Shown: one piece after another, positions 8,478 through 18,700 of the stretch
Layout: every line of letters starts with the position of its first letter
Numbering within the stretch: position 1 is the first letter of the stretch
Origin: JAIBJN01 sp963699495
GTDB taxonomy: Bacteria > Actinomycetota > Thermoleophilia > Gaiellales > Gaiellaceae
Direction of reading: 5' to 3'
Length of the DNA: 64,000 nt
Assembly (NCBI GenBank): GCA_963699495.1
Contig: CAVOUB010000005.1
Location: forward strand, 310,001 to 374,000
The notes under the pieces: generated by a model
Databases searched by the model: none
Seen by the model: only the letters and a program-made list of their open reading frames with translations
Told to the model about the DNA's origin: nothing
Made by a program: the position numbers and the translations under genes

Positions 8478-8798
8478 TCAGCGCTCGACGATCAGCGTCA
8501 GCTCGTCGATCCCGACGACCTTGACCGTCTCGCCCGTCTCCGCGCCCTCCGCGCACCGGGCGCGCCAGATCTCGGACTCACCGGACAGGCGCACCTGGCC
8601 GAGCGGCCGGCACTCGGCGATCACCGTGGCCGTGCGCCCGACGAGGGTCTGGGCGCCCGTCTGGGCCTTCCGCCCGCGCCAGTGCCGCGCGATGAGGCCC
8701 ACCTCCCCGACCCAGAGCACGATCCCCACCAGGAACGCGACCGCGTTCCACGGCGAGGGCAGGAGGAAGAGCAGGACCAGGCCGGTGATCAGGAGCAT
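8478..8798 (-). CDS. NfeD-like membrane protein with C-terminal OB-fold domain
   Basis: The 106-residue protein has two hydrophobic helices (MLLITGLVLLFLLPSPWNAVAFLVGIVLWVGEV, with a short Pro-containing break) and a C-terminal OB domain (QTLVGRTATVIAECRPLGQVRLSGESEIWRARC...VKVVGIDELTLIV), the short-form NfeD layout. NfeD proteins associate with stomatin/SPFH proteins, but no stomatin gene lies beside it here. Confidence 0.82.
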   Translation of the reverse strand: MLLITGLVLLFLLPSPWNAVAFLVGIVLWVGEVGLIARHWRGRKAQTGAQTLVGRTATVIAECRPLGQVRLSGESEIWRARCAEGAETGETVKVVGIDELTLIVER

Positions 8799-8819
8799 CG
8801 CCGGAAGGGTACGCGTCCG

Positions 8820-10679
8820 TCAGGGCGCCGGCATCGTGGCGCGCAACTGACGGCCGCCGACCGCCCCCGCGAGCGTCGCGACCGCGTCCGGGGTGCGGGG
8901 CCAGCTGATGCGGAGTGTCCCGGTCGACCCATCCGGCCCCCGCACCTGCAGGTCGGCCCTGATCCCGCCGCCTCCGCGGGTGGGCCAGCGCGCGGTCCCC
9001 GTGACCTCGACGCCGGCAACGAACTGCACCTTGGCGAGCCTGAAGACGACGACGGCGTCGCCGCCGTAGGACCAGCGCCCCCCGCGCAGGCCGACGCTCG
9101 TCCCGTCGTAGTTCACCATCCAGCGGGCGACGACGTCCGCTGCGGTCAGCGCCGCCGCGGCGGCGAGGCGGCGGTCGCTCCGGGTGGACTCGTCACCGGG
9201 AGCGGAATGGGGCGCATCCACCCCGTCGACCGAGCTCGGGAAGGCCGGCACGAGGTTGACCTGGCCGATCCGCTCGACGCAGGACGTGTCGCCTGGGGCG
9301 AGGTTCTTCACGAAGTGGATGTAGATCTTCGACGAGCAGCCGTCGTAGTCGTAGAGCGCCGTCACGTGGAAGGAGTTCTTGACCTCGACGAAGGTCGACT
9401 GCGGAAAGCGGTGCGCGACCTCGCGGGCTCCCGAGGACGCGGTGATCGTGTCCAGGTCGCCGTTCAGGACGAGAGTCGGCACGTCCGGATAGGCGGCTCC
9501 GGGGGGGTCGGGCGGATCCGGGCGCGCGGGAGACGGCCAGCGCAGGCAGGCGAACACGCCCTCGTAGTCCGTGCCCGTCCACGCCGAGGCGCTGAACGGC
9601 GCGAACGTCCCGGGCGGGTAGGCCGCGATCCGGCGCTCCGCCTCGGCGCGGCGCTCGGCCATCGGCGTCGACGGGTCCCAGGGCTGCGGGTAGTCGTGGC
9701 AGATCACCGCCAGGTAGAGCGCCTCCGAGGAGTACGGCGGGTCCTCCGGCCCGGCCTCCACCGTGACCGTCTCGGCTGCAAGCCGCAGGATCGGGGCGGG
9801 GTCGCCGTGGTTGGCCGCGCGGATCGCCGCCGGAAGGTCCCGCCAGAGGCCGGGGTAGTAGTAGCCGGCCGAGACGATCTGGACGAGGGCGTCCTCGTCG
9901 AGGCGGACGCGCGTGCGGGTACCGTCGCCGTCGGGCGCGAAGCCGAGGATCGGCTCGCTCCGCACCCGGTCGGCGAAGCGGGCCACCAGCTTGACCGGAT
10001 CCCGCGTCGGGCACCCGGGCGAGCGCGAGCAGGTGAGCACGAGCCCGATCCGGGCAGCCTCGACCAGGTCGGCCCAGGCCGGGTCCGTCCCGGGAAGCGG
10101 GTACGCCCCGTCGAGCGCGAGCGAGCGCAGCCGGTCCGGGAAGCGCAGGGCGTACGCCTGCGCCGCGTACGTCCCGTAGGAGTCTCCGTACAGGTCGATG
10201 GGACCGGCGTGCAGGGCCCGCAGAACCGCCTCGATGTCCTGCACTCCCTGCGAGGTCGAGAAGAGGTCGCGCTTCGGCCCGAGCTGGGCCGCGCAGCGGC
10301 CGGCGCGGGCGATGTAGCCGCGGGACCGCGCCGAGAACGCCTTGCAGCCGAGCGGGTTGCTCCCGCCCGTTCCGCGCAGGTCGACGAGGACGAGGTCGTG
10401 GCGGCTCGAGATCGGGCGCCAGAGCTCCACGCGGCCGGCGCGATCCGCGGAGACCGGATATCCCGGCCCTCCCTCGATGGAGACGACCGTCGAGACCCGC
10501 GCCGCGTCGCGGTTGCGGCGCGGATAGCGCTCGAAGTAGACGCGGATCGTCTTCCCGCCGGGCTTCGTGCGGTCGAGCGGGACGAGCACGTAGCCGCACT
10601 GCGCGGCCCGGTGCAGCTCGCGGGCCTCGGCCGGGCACGGCGCCAGGATCGGCGGCGGAGGCGGCGGGAGGGCGATCAT
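8820..10679 (-). CDS. Alpha/beta hydrolase, tripeptidyl aminopeptidase (TAP/SlpD)-like
   Basis: The ATG at 10679 gives 619 residues. The N-terminal half is an alpha/beta hydrolase: oxyanion GGPGYP at about 70-75, DLRGTG at 100-105, and nucleophile elbow GDSYG with Ser167. A TAP-like C-terminal cap follows, with VLNGDLDTIT (catalytic Asp) and SFHVTALYD (catalytic His). About 130 further C-terminal residues, rich in beta strands, have no clear match. Members cleave N-terminal peptides or proline residues; most are secreted, but no signal peptide is visible here. Confidence 0.82.
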   Translation of the reverse strand: MIALPPPPPPILAPCPAEARELHRAAQCGYVLVPLDRTKPGGKTIRVYFERYPRRNRDAARVSTVVSIEGGPGYPVSADRAGRVELWRPISSRHDLVLVDLRGTGGSNPLGCKAFSARSRGYIARAGRCAAQLGPKRDLFSTSQGVQDIEAVLRALHAGPIDLYGDSYGTYAAQAYALRFPDRLRSLALDGAYPLPGTDPAWADLVEAARIGLVLTCSRSPGCPTRDPVKLVARFADRVRSEPILGFAPDGDGTRTRVRLDEDALVQIVSAGYYYPGLWRDLPAAIRAANHGDPAPILRLAAETVTVEAGPEDPPYSSEALYLAVICHDYPQPWDPSTPMAERRAEAERRIAAYPPGTFAPFSASAWTGTDYEGVFACLRWPSPARPDPPDPPGAAYPDVPTLVLNGDLDTITASSGAREVAHRFPQSTFVEVKNSFHVTALYDYDGCSSKIYIHFVKNLAPGDTSCVERIGQVNLVPAFPSSVDGVDAPHSAPGDESTRSDRRLAAAAALTAADVVARWMVNYDGTSVGLRGGRWSYGGDAVVVFRLAKVQFVAGVEVTGTARWPTRGGGGIRADLQVRGPDGSTGTLRISWPRTPDAVATLAGAVGGRQLRATMPAP

Positions 10680-10810
10680 CGACCGATGATAGGCGCGGCC
10701 GCGCTGCGCCTCCACCGACAATCGACCAGTCCTCGACTTCCAGTGCGGTCGAATGTCTACGGTGTCCGCACGAGCTCTGTCCTCACCGCAATGCAAAGGA
10801 GCGCCGCCGC

Positions 10811-11798
10811 ATGAGCCTCCCCACCAGAACCCTCGGCCGGCCCGGCCTGACCGTCTCCGCCCTCGGCCTCGGCTGCATGGGCATGTCCGAGTTCTACGGA
10901 ACCGCCGACGAGAACGAAGCCGATCCGGACGATCCACCGGGCCCTCGAGCTCGGCGTCACCTTCCTGGACACGGCCGACATGTACGGCCCGTTCACGAAC
11001 GAGCGCCTCGTCGGGAAGGCGATCGCGGGCCGTCGCGACGAGGTCGTGGTCGCGACCAAGTTCGGCAACCAGCGTGGCGAGGACGGCTCCTGGATGGGCA
11101 TCAACGGGAGGCCCGAGTACGTGCTCGAGGCCTGCGACGCCTCGCTCGAGCGACTCGGGGTCGACCACATCGACCTCTACTACCAGCACCGCGTCGACTC
11201 GAACACGCCGATCGAGGAGACCGTCGGCGCCATGGCCGAGCTCGTCCGGGCCGGCAAGGTCCGGCATCTGGGGCTGTCCGAGGCCGCCCCCGCCACGATC
11301 CGCCGCGCGCAGGCCGTCCACCCGATCACCGCGCTGCAGAGCGAGTACTCGCTCTGGACGCGCGATCCCGAGGCCGAGGTCCTCGCCACCGTCCGGGAGC
11401 TGGGCATCAGCTTCGTCGCCTACAGCCCGCTGGGCCGCGGCTTCCTCTCGGGGAGGTTCCGCAGCGCAGCCGATCTCGCCGACGACGACTTCCGGCGCGA
11501 CCATCCGCGCTTCCAGGAGGGGAACATCGAGCAGAACCTCGCCCTCGTCGAGCGCGTCGAGAAGCTCGCCGCGGAAAAGGGCTGCACCACCGGACAGCTG
11601 GCGCTGGCCTGGGTGCTCGCGCAGGGCGACGACATCGTCCCGATCCCGGGCACGGCCCGTGTCCGCCATCTGGAGGAGAACGTCGGCGCGCTCGAGCTCG
11701 AGCTGACCGAGGACGACCTCGGGCGTCTCGACGCGGCCGTTCCGGTCGGCGCCACGGCGGGCGACCGCTACAAGGACATGTCCCGGGTGAATCTCTGA
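10811..11798 (+). pseudogene. Aldo/keto reductase (YdjG/AKR13-like), interrupted by a +1 frameshift
   Basis: The start MSLPTRTLGRPGLTVSALGLGCMGMSEFYG has a good AAGGAG site. The frame shifts at the CC at 10920-10921 and resumes as ALELGVTFLDTADMYGPFTNERLVGKAI. Removing one C gives ENEAIRTIHRALEL and a 328-residue AKR with the Asp-Tyr-Lys-His set (DTADMYG, ATKFG, YYQHRVD), the usual NADPH-dependent reductase. A single over-called C is the simplest explanation; otherwise it is a recent pseudogene. Confidence 0.82.
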
Positions 11799-11808
11799 GG
11801 AGCGGTGG

Positions 11809-14001
11809 CTAGCCGAACGAGTTGAACGACTTCGCGGTCTCGACGGCCTTCTTGGCCTGCTTGACGGGGACGCCGACCTTCTCCACGCCGTTGCAGGTCC
11901 CGCCTCGTCCGTCGGAGACGACGTAGACGATCCGGTACACGCGGCCGTTCGCCTTCGGATCGCGCTCGGCCCTGAGCCTGATCTGGTCAGGCTTGCCGGA
12001 CACGCGCTGGGCATCCGGCTTCTTGTCGCCGGTGCCGCTGACCTTCGTGACCTTCTCGTCCTGGGTGACGGCGGTGATCGCGAAGGTGAGGGGGTCGCCG
12101 TCCGGATCGGTCGCCCCGGCGAGCTTGACCGCGATCAGCTGGTGCTGCGGCGGCCACAGCTTCGTCTTCGAGGGCGTGACGTTCGCACAGCTCGGTGGGA
12201 CGTTGGGCTCCTCGACGGTCACGGAAACGAGGCCTTCGTCGGTGGCCTCGCCGTCGGTGACCGTGTACGTGAAGCTGTCGGCGCCGAGATACGCGGCGTC
12301 CGGCGTGTAGGTGCAGACGCCGGTCGTCGCGTTGCACGAGACCGACCCGTGGTCGGGGTCGCTCGTCGTATCGATCGCAAGCGTGTCCCCGTCGACGTCG
12401 GTGTCGCCGGCGAGCACGTCGACGTCGCCCTGGACGTCCACCTGCGTCGTCAGGGTCTCGTCGTCGGCGACGGGCGCGTCGTTCTCCGGGGTCACGGTGA
12501 CGGAGACCGAGCCGGTGTCCGTGCCGCCGTTCCCGTCGGAGATCGTGTAGGTGAACGCATCCGCTCCGGCGTAGTCCGCGACCGGCGTGTAGGTGCACGT
12601 CCCTCCCGCCGAGCAGGACACGGCGCCGTGGGCGCCGTTCGTCGAGCCGGTGACGGCGGGGGAGTCGCCGTCGACGTCGGCGTCGTTGCCGAGCACGGCG
12701 GCCTGGCCCTGTGCGTCCTCGGCGGTCGTGAGCGAGTCGTCGACCGCGACCGGCGCGTCGTTCTCCGGTGTGACCGTGACGCTGACGAGGCCCGTGTCGC
12801 TGCCGCCCCGTCCGTCCGAGACGGTGTAGTCGAAGGAATCCGAGCCGCTGTAGTTCGAATCCGGGGTGTACGTGCACGACCCTGCTGCCGAGCAGGCGAC
12901 GGTGCCGTGCGCGGCCGCCGGGGCGAGCGTCGACACGGTCAGCGGATCGCCGTCGAAGTCCGTGTCCCCGACGAGCACGTTCACGGAGTTGGAGGCGTCC
13001 TCGGCGGTGGTCAGCGCCTCGTCGTCGGCAACCGGCGCGGTGTTCTCGGGCAGGACCGTCACGCTCACCGTGCCGGTGTCGCTGCCGCCATGGCCGTCCG
13101 AGATCGTGTACTGGAACGAGTCGGGCCCGTTGTAGTCCGCGTCCGGCGTGTAGCTGCACCCGCCGCCGCCGAGGCAGGAGACGGTGCCGTGCGCCGCGGC
13201 GGGAGCCGGGGTCGTCACGAGAAGCGTGTCCCCGTCGACGTCCGTGTCGTTGAGGCGCACGTTGAGCGAGCCCAGCAGGTCTTCGGTCGTCGTGAGCGAG
13301 TCGTCGACCGCGTGCGGATCGTCGTTCACGGGAGTGACCGTGACCGCCACGTCGCCCGAGTCTGCCCCGCCCTGGCCGTCGGAGATGTCGTAGGTGAACG
13401 CGTCGGAGCCCTCGAAGTCGGCGTCGGGCGTGTACGTGCAGATGCCGCCCGACGTGCAGGAGACGGTGCCGTGGTCGGCCGTCGGGCTCAGCGTCTCCAC
13501 CACGAGCGGGTCCCCGTCGTCGTCGGTGTCGCCGTCGAGGACGTCGACGGCGCCGGGCGTGTCCTCCGCCGTCGTGAGCGCGTCGTCGTCCGCTACCGGC
13601 TGCTCGTTCGTCGCCGTGACAAGCACGGAAACGTCGCCGACGTCAGTCCCGCCGTTGCCGTCAGAGACGGTGTAGGTGAACGAGTCGGAGCCGAAGAACC
13701 CGACGTCGACCGGTGTGTAGACGCAGATGGCCACCCCGCACGTGACGGTGCCGTCGGTGGCCTGCGTCCAGCTCACGATCGTGAGCGTGTCGCCGTCCGG
13801 GTCGAAGTCGTTGGCGAGGACATCCAGGTCCCCGGGCGTTCCTTTGGCCGTGTTGATCTCGTCCGCCACCGCCACGGGCGGCCCGTTCGCGGCCGTGAGG
13901 GCCGTCAGGCCGTCGTCCAGGACTGCGAATGCCGTCTGCGGCAGCAAGCCGGTCCCCAGGAGAGCGAAGACCAGGAGGAGGGCGAAGCGGGAACGAAGCA
14001 T
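11809..14001 (-). CDS. Secreted protein with six cadherin-like (Big_9/VCBS-type) repeats
   Basis: The ATG at 14001 begins a clear signal peptide (MLRSRFALLLVFALLGTG...QTAFA). Residues 42 to about 597 hold six tandem repeats of about 93 residues. Each starts PVAxDDxLTTxED, continues NDxDxDGDxL and CTYTPDxxxxGxDSFTYxxSDGxGGxDxGxVxVTVTP, and carries one Cys pair per repeat (SCxxGGxCTY). The last 130 residues form a different domain (PSCANVTPSKTKLWPP...). There is no LPXTG or membrane anchor, so it is probably secreted or wall-associated. The Asp clusters suggest calcium-binding extracellular adhesion modules. Confidence 0.85.
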   Translation of the reverse strand: MLRSRFALLLVFALLGTGLLPQTAFAVLDDGLTALTAANGPPVAVADEINTAKGTPGDLDVLANDFDPDGDTLTIVSWTQATDGTVTCGVAICVYTPVDVGFFGSDSFTYTVSDGNGGTDVGDVSVLVTATNEQPVADDDALTTAEDTPGAVDVLDGDTDDDGDPLVVETLSPTADHGTVSCTSGGICTYTPDADFEGSDAFTYDISDGQGGADSGDVAVTVTPVNDDPHAVDDSLTTTEDLLGSLNVRLNDTDVDGDTLLVTTPAPAAAHGTVSCLGGGGCSYTPDADYNGPDSFQYTISDGHGGSDTGTVSVTVLPENTAPVADDEALTTAEDASNSVNVLVGDTDFDGDPLTVSTLAPAAAHGTVACSAAGSCTYTPDSNYSGSDSFDYTVSDGRGGSDTGLVSVTVTPENDAPVAVDDSLTTAEDAQGQAAVLGNDADVDGDSPAVTGSTNGAHGAVSCSAGGTCTYTPVADYAGADAFTYTISDGNGGTDTGSVSVTVTPENDAPVADDETLTTQVDVQGDVDVLAGDTDVDGDTLAIDTTSDPDHGSVSCNATTGVCTYTPDAAYLGADSFTYTVTDGEATDEGLVSVTVEEPNVPPSCANVTPSKTKLWPPQHQLIAVKLAGATDPDGDPLTFAITAVTQDEKVTKVSGTGDKKPDAQRVSGKPDQIRLRAERDPKANGRVYRIVYVVSDGRGGTCNGVEKVGVPVKQAKKAVETAKSFNSFG
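12212..13878 (-). repeat. Six tandem coding repeats, about 278 bases each
   Basis: These are the DNA counterpart of the six cadherin-like modules in the surrounding gene. Units share the encoded frame ...EDxxGxxxVLxxDxDxDGDxL...TYTPD...SDGxGGxD. They are diverged at DNA level, so this is an old expansion rather than a recent slippage array. Confidence 0.8.
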
Positions 14002-14128
14002 GGTCGCGTACACGTGTCGTGGATCACTTCCGCAGGCCGGAGGGCGCCGCACTGGCATTGAATGTCGGAAGGCGCGGGGGATTTCATGAGCGCCGTTCGA
14101 GGGACGCCGTCCCGCGTATGCTGACTCC

Positions 14129-15007
14129 GTGGCGATCGACTACGAGCTCGTCACCGTGAACCGCGCCGGAGGGGAGCGTAAGCATCCCTACAGAGCCGAG
14201 GGAGCCTTGCAGCCCGGCTCCGTGCTCCCGCTGGACGGGCGCTGGTGGCTCGTCGAGCGCGTCGAGCCCGACGGGCGCGCCTACGCGAAGCCGGCGCGCT
14301 ACCGGATCCGGCTGATTCACCCCGGTGGACGCGAGGAGCTCGGCGCCTTCCGCCGCTTCCGCCCGGACGCGCCGCGGCTCGGCCACGCCTTCACGACCAT
14401 CGAGGACGGCGTGCCCGTGAGCTGGGAGGTCGTCGACGAGCAGCTCGCCTTCGACGAGAACGGCGAGCCCGTCCTCGAGCTCGCCGCCGAGCGGAGCTTC
14501 GAAGAGTACGAGGCGCCCCCGGACCACGAGCTCGAGCACGCGCTCGCGCGGCGAGACGCCGAGCTGCCGGAGGGAGCGGTCGCGACGATCTCCCGCGCGG
14601 CGGAGACGGGCCTGGCCGTGGAGCTGGTCGCGCTCGACCCGGGCGAGGCGCCCGACTGGGAGGGCGCGGCATCGTACATCGACGCTCTGATCCTCGAGGA
14701 GATCGGAGACGACCTGGTCGAGCTCTGCGGCGTGAGGCCCGGCCGCGATCCGCGCGAGACTTGGCTCGACACGATCAAGGGCCGCCTCCGGACGGACCAA
14801 GAGCGCTTTCGAGCCGACGTCGAAGGCGACCACGACCAGATCGAGGAGTGGGACTTCCTCGGCGGCCGCATCTTCGCGTCGGTCGGGTCGATCGAGGACG
14901 AGTCCGACCCCGACAAGGGCCACGGCTGGATGTGCCGGCTGGTGGACAGCGGCGCGCTCGGAGCCGCCGGCTTCTCGCGGGTGCGCAAGGCCGAGCTCGT
15001 CGTCTGA
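14129..15007 (+). CDS. Hypothetical cytoplasmic protein
   Basis: A GTG start gives 292 acidic residues with no signal peptide or membrane helix. The N-terminal part (YRAEGALQPGSVLPLDGRWWLVERVE...RYRIRLIHPGGREELGAFRRF) looks like a small beta-barrel. The C-terminus has DKGHGWMCRLVDSGALGAAGFSRVRKAELVV. I do not recognise a family. It is divergent from the cadherin-like gene and convergent with the next operon. Confidence 0.7.
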   Translation: MAIDYELVTVNRAGGERKHPYRAEGALQPGSVLPLDGRWWLVERVEPDGRAYAKPARYRIRLIHPGGREELGAFRRFRPDAPRLGHAFTTIEDGVPVSWEVVDEQLAFDENGEPVLELAAERSFEEYEAPPDHELEHALARRDAELPEGAVATISRAAETGLAVELVALDPGEAPDWEGAASYIDALILEEIGDDLVELCGVRPGRDPRETWLDTIKGRLRTDQERFRADVEGDHDQIEEWDFLGGRIFASVGSIEDESDPDKGHGWMCRLVDSGALGAAGFSRVRKAELVV

Positions 15008-15022
15008 GCCTCGGCCTGCGCT

Positions 15023-15775
15023 CTAGCCGGTCTCCACGAGGACGCCGTCGAAGACCACGTCCTGACCCCCACCGACATCGTTCGCGGTGAGGCCAATGGT
15101 CCCGAATCCGCCGGCCACCGCGTTGTCCTCGATCGACGCGATCCGCTTTCCGTTCGCAGCCAGCACGATCCGCCCTCCCTGGGAGAGAGTGACGCACGTC
15201 AGCCGGAGGACGTTGGGCTTGGGCGGGCGAACGAGGGCCGCGGCTGCCCCTCTCCCCATCTCGTAACCGCTGCTGCGGGTCGAGTTCCACCGCAGCACAA
15301 AGTAACTACCCGTCCACGGATCGATTGTTGCTGCATAGGTCGCCTCGGGGGTGCCGCATTCGAGGCCGTGGTCGTCGCCGGCACCGCCTTGCAGGGCGGT
15401 GACCCTCGCTTCGACCTGCAGGCGTTGCGCTCGCCGGTCGAGTTCGGCCGTTTTCCAGTCGTACTCGTCGTCGAGCGTCATGCGGACGCGCTTCGGAAAC
15501 GTCCCGTCTCCCGCCAGCGGCCGCGGAGGCTTGGCCGGCACGGCCTCGGTCGACGTGGGGGCCTCGACCGCTTCGGTGGTCGTCTCGGCTGGAGGCTCCG
15601 TCGCGACCGCCTCTGTCGACGTGGCCGCCTCGGTGGTCGCCGAGGTCTCCGGCACCGGCGTGGCTGCCTCCCCGACGGTCGCATCGGCTCCCTCGGTCGG
15701 GCCGAGGACGACGAGCGCGACCAGGGCGGCGGCGAGGGCGAACAGGACCGCCGCGACGATCCGCTCGGGGCTCAC
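15023..15775 (-). CDS. Membrane-anchored LamG/concanavalin-like protein
   Basis: A GTG start gives 250 residues: a signal-anchor (RIVAAVLFALAAALVALVVLG), a Thr/Glu/Ala-rich linker (about 30-90) and a C-terminal beta-rich domain containing LQGGAGDDHGLECG, YFVLRWNS and VFDGVLVETG, as in LamG/DUF1080-type jelly rolls. The GTG overlaps the TGA of the preceding DUF2339 gene (GTGA), so the two are probably translated together and may act together at the envelope. The ligand is unknown. Confidence 0.6.
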   Translation of the reverse strand: MSPERIVAAVLFALAAALVALVVLGPTEGADATVGEAATPVPETSATTEAATSTEAVATEPPAETTTEAVEAPTSTEAVPAKPPRPLAGDGTFPKRVRMTLDDEYDWKTAELDRRAQRLQVEARVTALQGGAGDDHGLECGTPEATYAATIDPWTGSYFVLRWNSTRSSGYEMGRGAAAALVRPPKPNVLRLTCVTLSQGGRIVLAANGKRIASIEDNAVAGGFGTIGLTANDVGGGQDVVFDGVLVETG

Positions 15776-18700
15776 GGCGCCTCCGCCTTCGGAGGCTCCT
15801 CGGCACTGAGGCGCTGATAGAGGAACGCGGCGAAGAGGAGCACCAGGCCCACGGCCAGGAAGGACAACGCCCGAGCCATCGCGCTCAGGTTCGAGAGGTC
15901 GTAGAGGAAGAGCTTGGCGACCGCGACGGCGAACAGCACCAGGCCGCCGATGCGGAAGTCGCGCCAGTTCTTTCTGAGGCCGAGCGCGAGAAGCACGAGC
16001 CCGACGACGGCCCAGAAGGAGCTCATCGCCGTCTGGCCGCGCAGGAAGGCGTCGTCGACACTCTCCGGGTCGTCGGCAGCAATCCACTGGGAAAGCCCGA
16101 GGATCGCGACCGAGGCAGCGTAGATGGTGAGCGCGCCCGCCACCCAGAAGGCGCCCTCACGAGCCTCGCCGGGCTCGAGGTAGGCGGCGAAGATGTAGGC
16201 CGCCACGGTTGCGAAGAGGAGGCTCGGCAGTCCGGCAGCCGGCGTCGGGTCGGCGACGAAGAGGTCCTCCGGCGTGACCTCCCAGGCGAGTGCGAATCCG
16301 ACAGCGAGCGCGACGAAGGCCCCGGAGGCCAGCGTGAACCGAGGCTCGGCGGCGCGGCCGGCGAGCCAGGCGAGCACGACGCCGCCCGCCGACCAGGCGA
16401 GCGCGAGCCAGGCGCCGCCGAGGAGCTCGGCGGCGGCGGCCGCGCCGAGCACGAGGGCCGGCGCCCAGAGCACCGTGCTGAAGTCACGACGCTCCCGGAA
16501 GACCAGCGCGGCCAGCGCGCCGTAAGCCGCCCCCGCCGCGAGCAGGCCGGCGCCCTCGCGCTCGACCCCCCAGACCGTCCCGGAGAGGAGCACCACGATC
16601 GCCGGGACGACGAGCGCAAGGCTCGCCGCGACGAGGACGAGCGCAAGCGGATCCGTCCGGAACCCATCCAGGACCGCGTCCGAGAGCCTGCCCTGCTCGA
16701 ACCCGGCGGCCAGGATCGGCACGCCGATGGCAAAGGCCGCAAAAGCGGCGTTCGTATCCGAGAGCTCCCGGACGTCATAGGCGACGAGCTCGACGATCGC
16801 GAACGCGAACAGGCCGAGGCCGGCAAGGTGCAGCGCCCTGTCCGGCCGCCGGAGCCCGAGCGAGACGAGCGCGAATGCGACGAGCGCCCAGAGCGCGCTC
16901 ACGACCGGGTGGGCGCGCTCGAAGGCGGCCCGGTAGCCGTCGTCGGCGAGCCACACCGAGAGTCCGAGGATCGAGAGGGACGCCGCGTACAGAGTCACGC
17001 CCGCAGCGAGGCCAACGGCGGCGAGGAACCCGGAGCGGGCCGCCGGTACAGGCAGGTCCTCTCCGAGCAGGTGGATGCGCCCGGGCGCCGCGCGCCGATA
17101 TGCCGCGGCGAAGGCAAGGATGCCGGCGGCGACGTAGAGGAGCGCCGGGACGCCCTCCGCGGGATCGTCGTTGGCGACGAAGAGCTCGCGCGGCGGCGCC
17201 TCGAAGACGAGCGTCTGGCCGAGCGCGAGCCCGAGATACACAACCGCACCTGCCAGGAGTCGCAGCTCCCGCGTTCGCACCGCGAGCCACGAGAGGAGGG
17301 CCCCTTCCGCCGCCCAGACGAGCGCCAGCTGGCTCCCGGAGAGAAGGTCGGCGACCCCGACTGCGGCGAGCGTGAGCGCGATCGCCCAGAGAGAGCTGGC
17401 CAGGTCCCGCTGCCCCCTGCCCTGCAGGAGCGGCAGCGGAGCGAGGTAGGCGAGCGCGACACCCAGGAAAGCCAGGCCCTCCGCCGACCCCCCGAAGTAG
17501 CCGGGAATCGTCCAGAGGGCGAGGGCGAAGCCGGCCACCAGGAGCGTGACCGGGATGTGCCGGAGCCGCGGGCCTCCGAGCACGACCTGGTACACGGTCG
17601 CAGCGACGAGCATTCCCAGCCAGAGACCGGCGAGAGTCACGATCACCCCGACCGGAGAGTCCTCGTCGACCTGCAACGCGACGGAGAGCACGATCACGAC
17701 TGCCGCGAGGAGGAAGGTCTCCCCCGCCGCCGGAACCAGCTCGGCGCCGTAACGCGGGCGGCTCGGCCTCACCTCGTGCCCGATCGCGGCCGCGAGGAAG
17801 AGGGAGGCGAACGCCGCCGCAACCAGCGCACCGGCGGTGTCGTCGCCGAGGTCGTGCGTGGCGAGGAGCCCCAGAATCAGCGCGAAGCCGGTGAGCCCTC
17901 CGATCGCCATCGTCTCGAGCCACCGCTTCCAGACGGTCAACACGACCGTCGCGGCGAGGACCACGGCGGCGAAGGCGGTTCCGGAAACGGTGAAGCCACC
18001 CTCGACGATTGCCGTGCCGACCATGGCGCCGACCAGGCCGAGCACCGCGGTTGTCTGCGTGTCCCACGCAAGGGCGGTGGCCACACCGACTGCGGCGACG
18101 AACGCGGCCGCAAGGATGGCGCCGGGCTCCCCGAGGAAGTCGTAGACGGCCGCGGCCGCGGCAATGGTGACGTACGCACCGCCGATCCCCGTTCCCGCGG
18201 CTGCCAGGGCCGCCCACGTCCGGCCGTAGCGCCGGTAGGCGACGAGGCCGGCAGCGTAAAGCGCCGCGGAAACAAGCGCTCCGAGGACGACGCGAAGCTC
18301 GGCGCTCACCCAGCCTCGGTCGGCCGCGAGCACCGAGATGAAGACGATGCCGAGGAGGGTGACGATCCCGCCCGCCCAGGCAAGGACGCGCGGATCCTGA
18401 AGATCCGCGGCGGTGACCCGGGGCAGCCGCGGACCGGCTCTGGGCGGGGGCGGCGGGGCGACGCGCGGCGCAGGGGGCACGGGCGCGGCGGCCGCGGCCG
18501 AAGGGGCCTGAGCCGCGGGAGGCGCAACGGGCTCCGCCGGCGTCGGGGCGGCCGGCGTGGGAACCGCGACCACGGCGCTTCCGGCGGCGAGGGCCCGCAG
18601 TGCCGGAAGCTGCTGCTCGCGGAGGTCGAGAAGCGAGGCCTCGAGCGCTTGGAGCTGCCGCTCGAAGGCGTCCAGCCGGGCTGCGAGGCCGTTCGCCGGC

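Noticed and set aside
10680..12014. Upstream extension of the alpha/beta hydrolase frame
   Set aside because: It overlaps the aldo/keto reductase on the opposite strand and has shadow composition; the ATG at 10679 gives the family start.
12212..13878. Tandem repeats as a CRISPR array
   Set aside because: Units are about 278 bases, diverged and coding; no 25-40 base repeats with spacers occur anywhere in the window.
12142..14061. Long plus-strand open frame opposite the cadherin-like gene
   Set aside because: It is a low-complexity Arg/Val frame that follows the tandem repeats; the minus-strand gene has a signal peptide and clear domains.
17093..17100. GCCGATAT inside the DUF2339 gene
   Set aside because: Internal, on the antisense strand, no nearby start; treated as chance.
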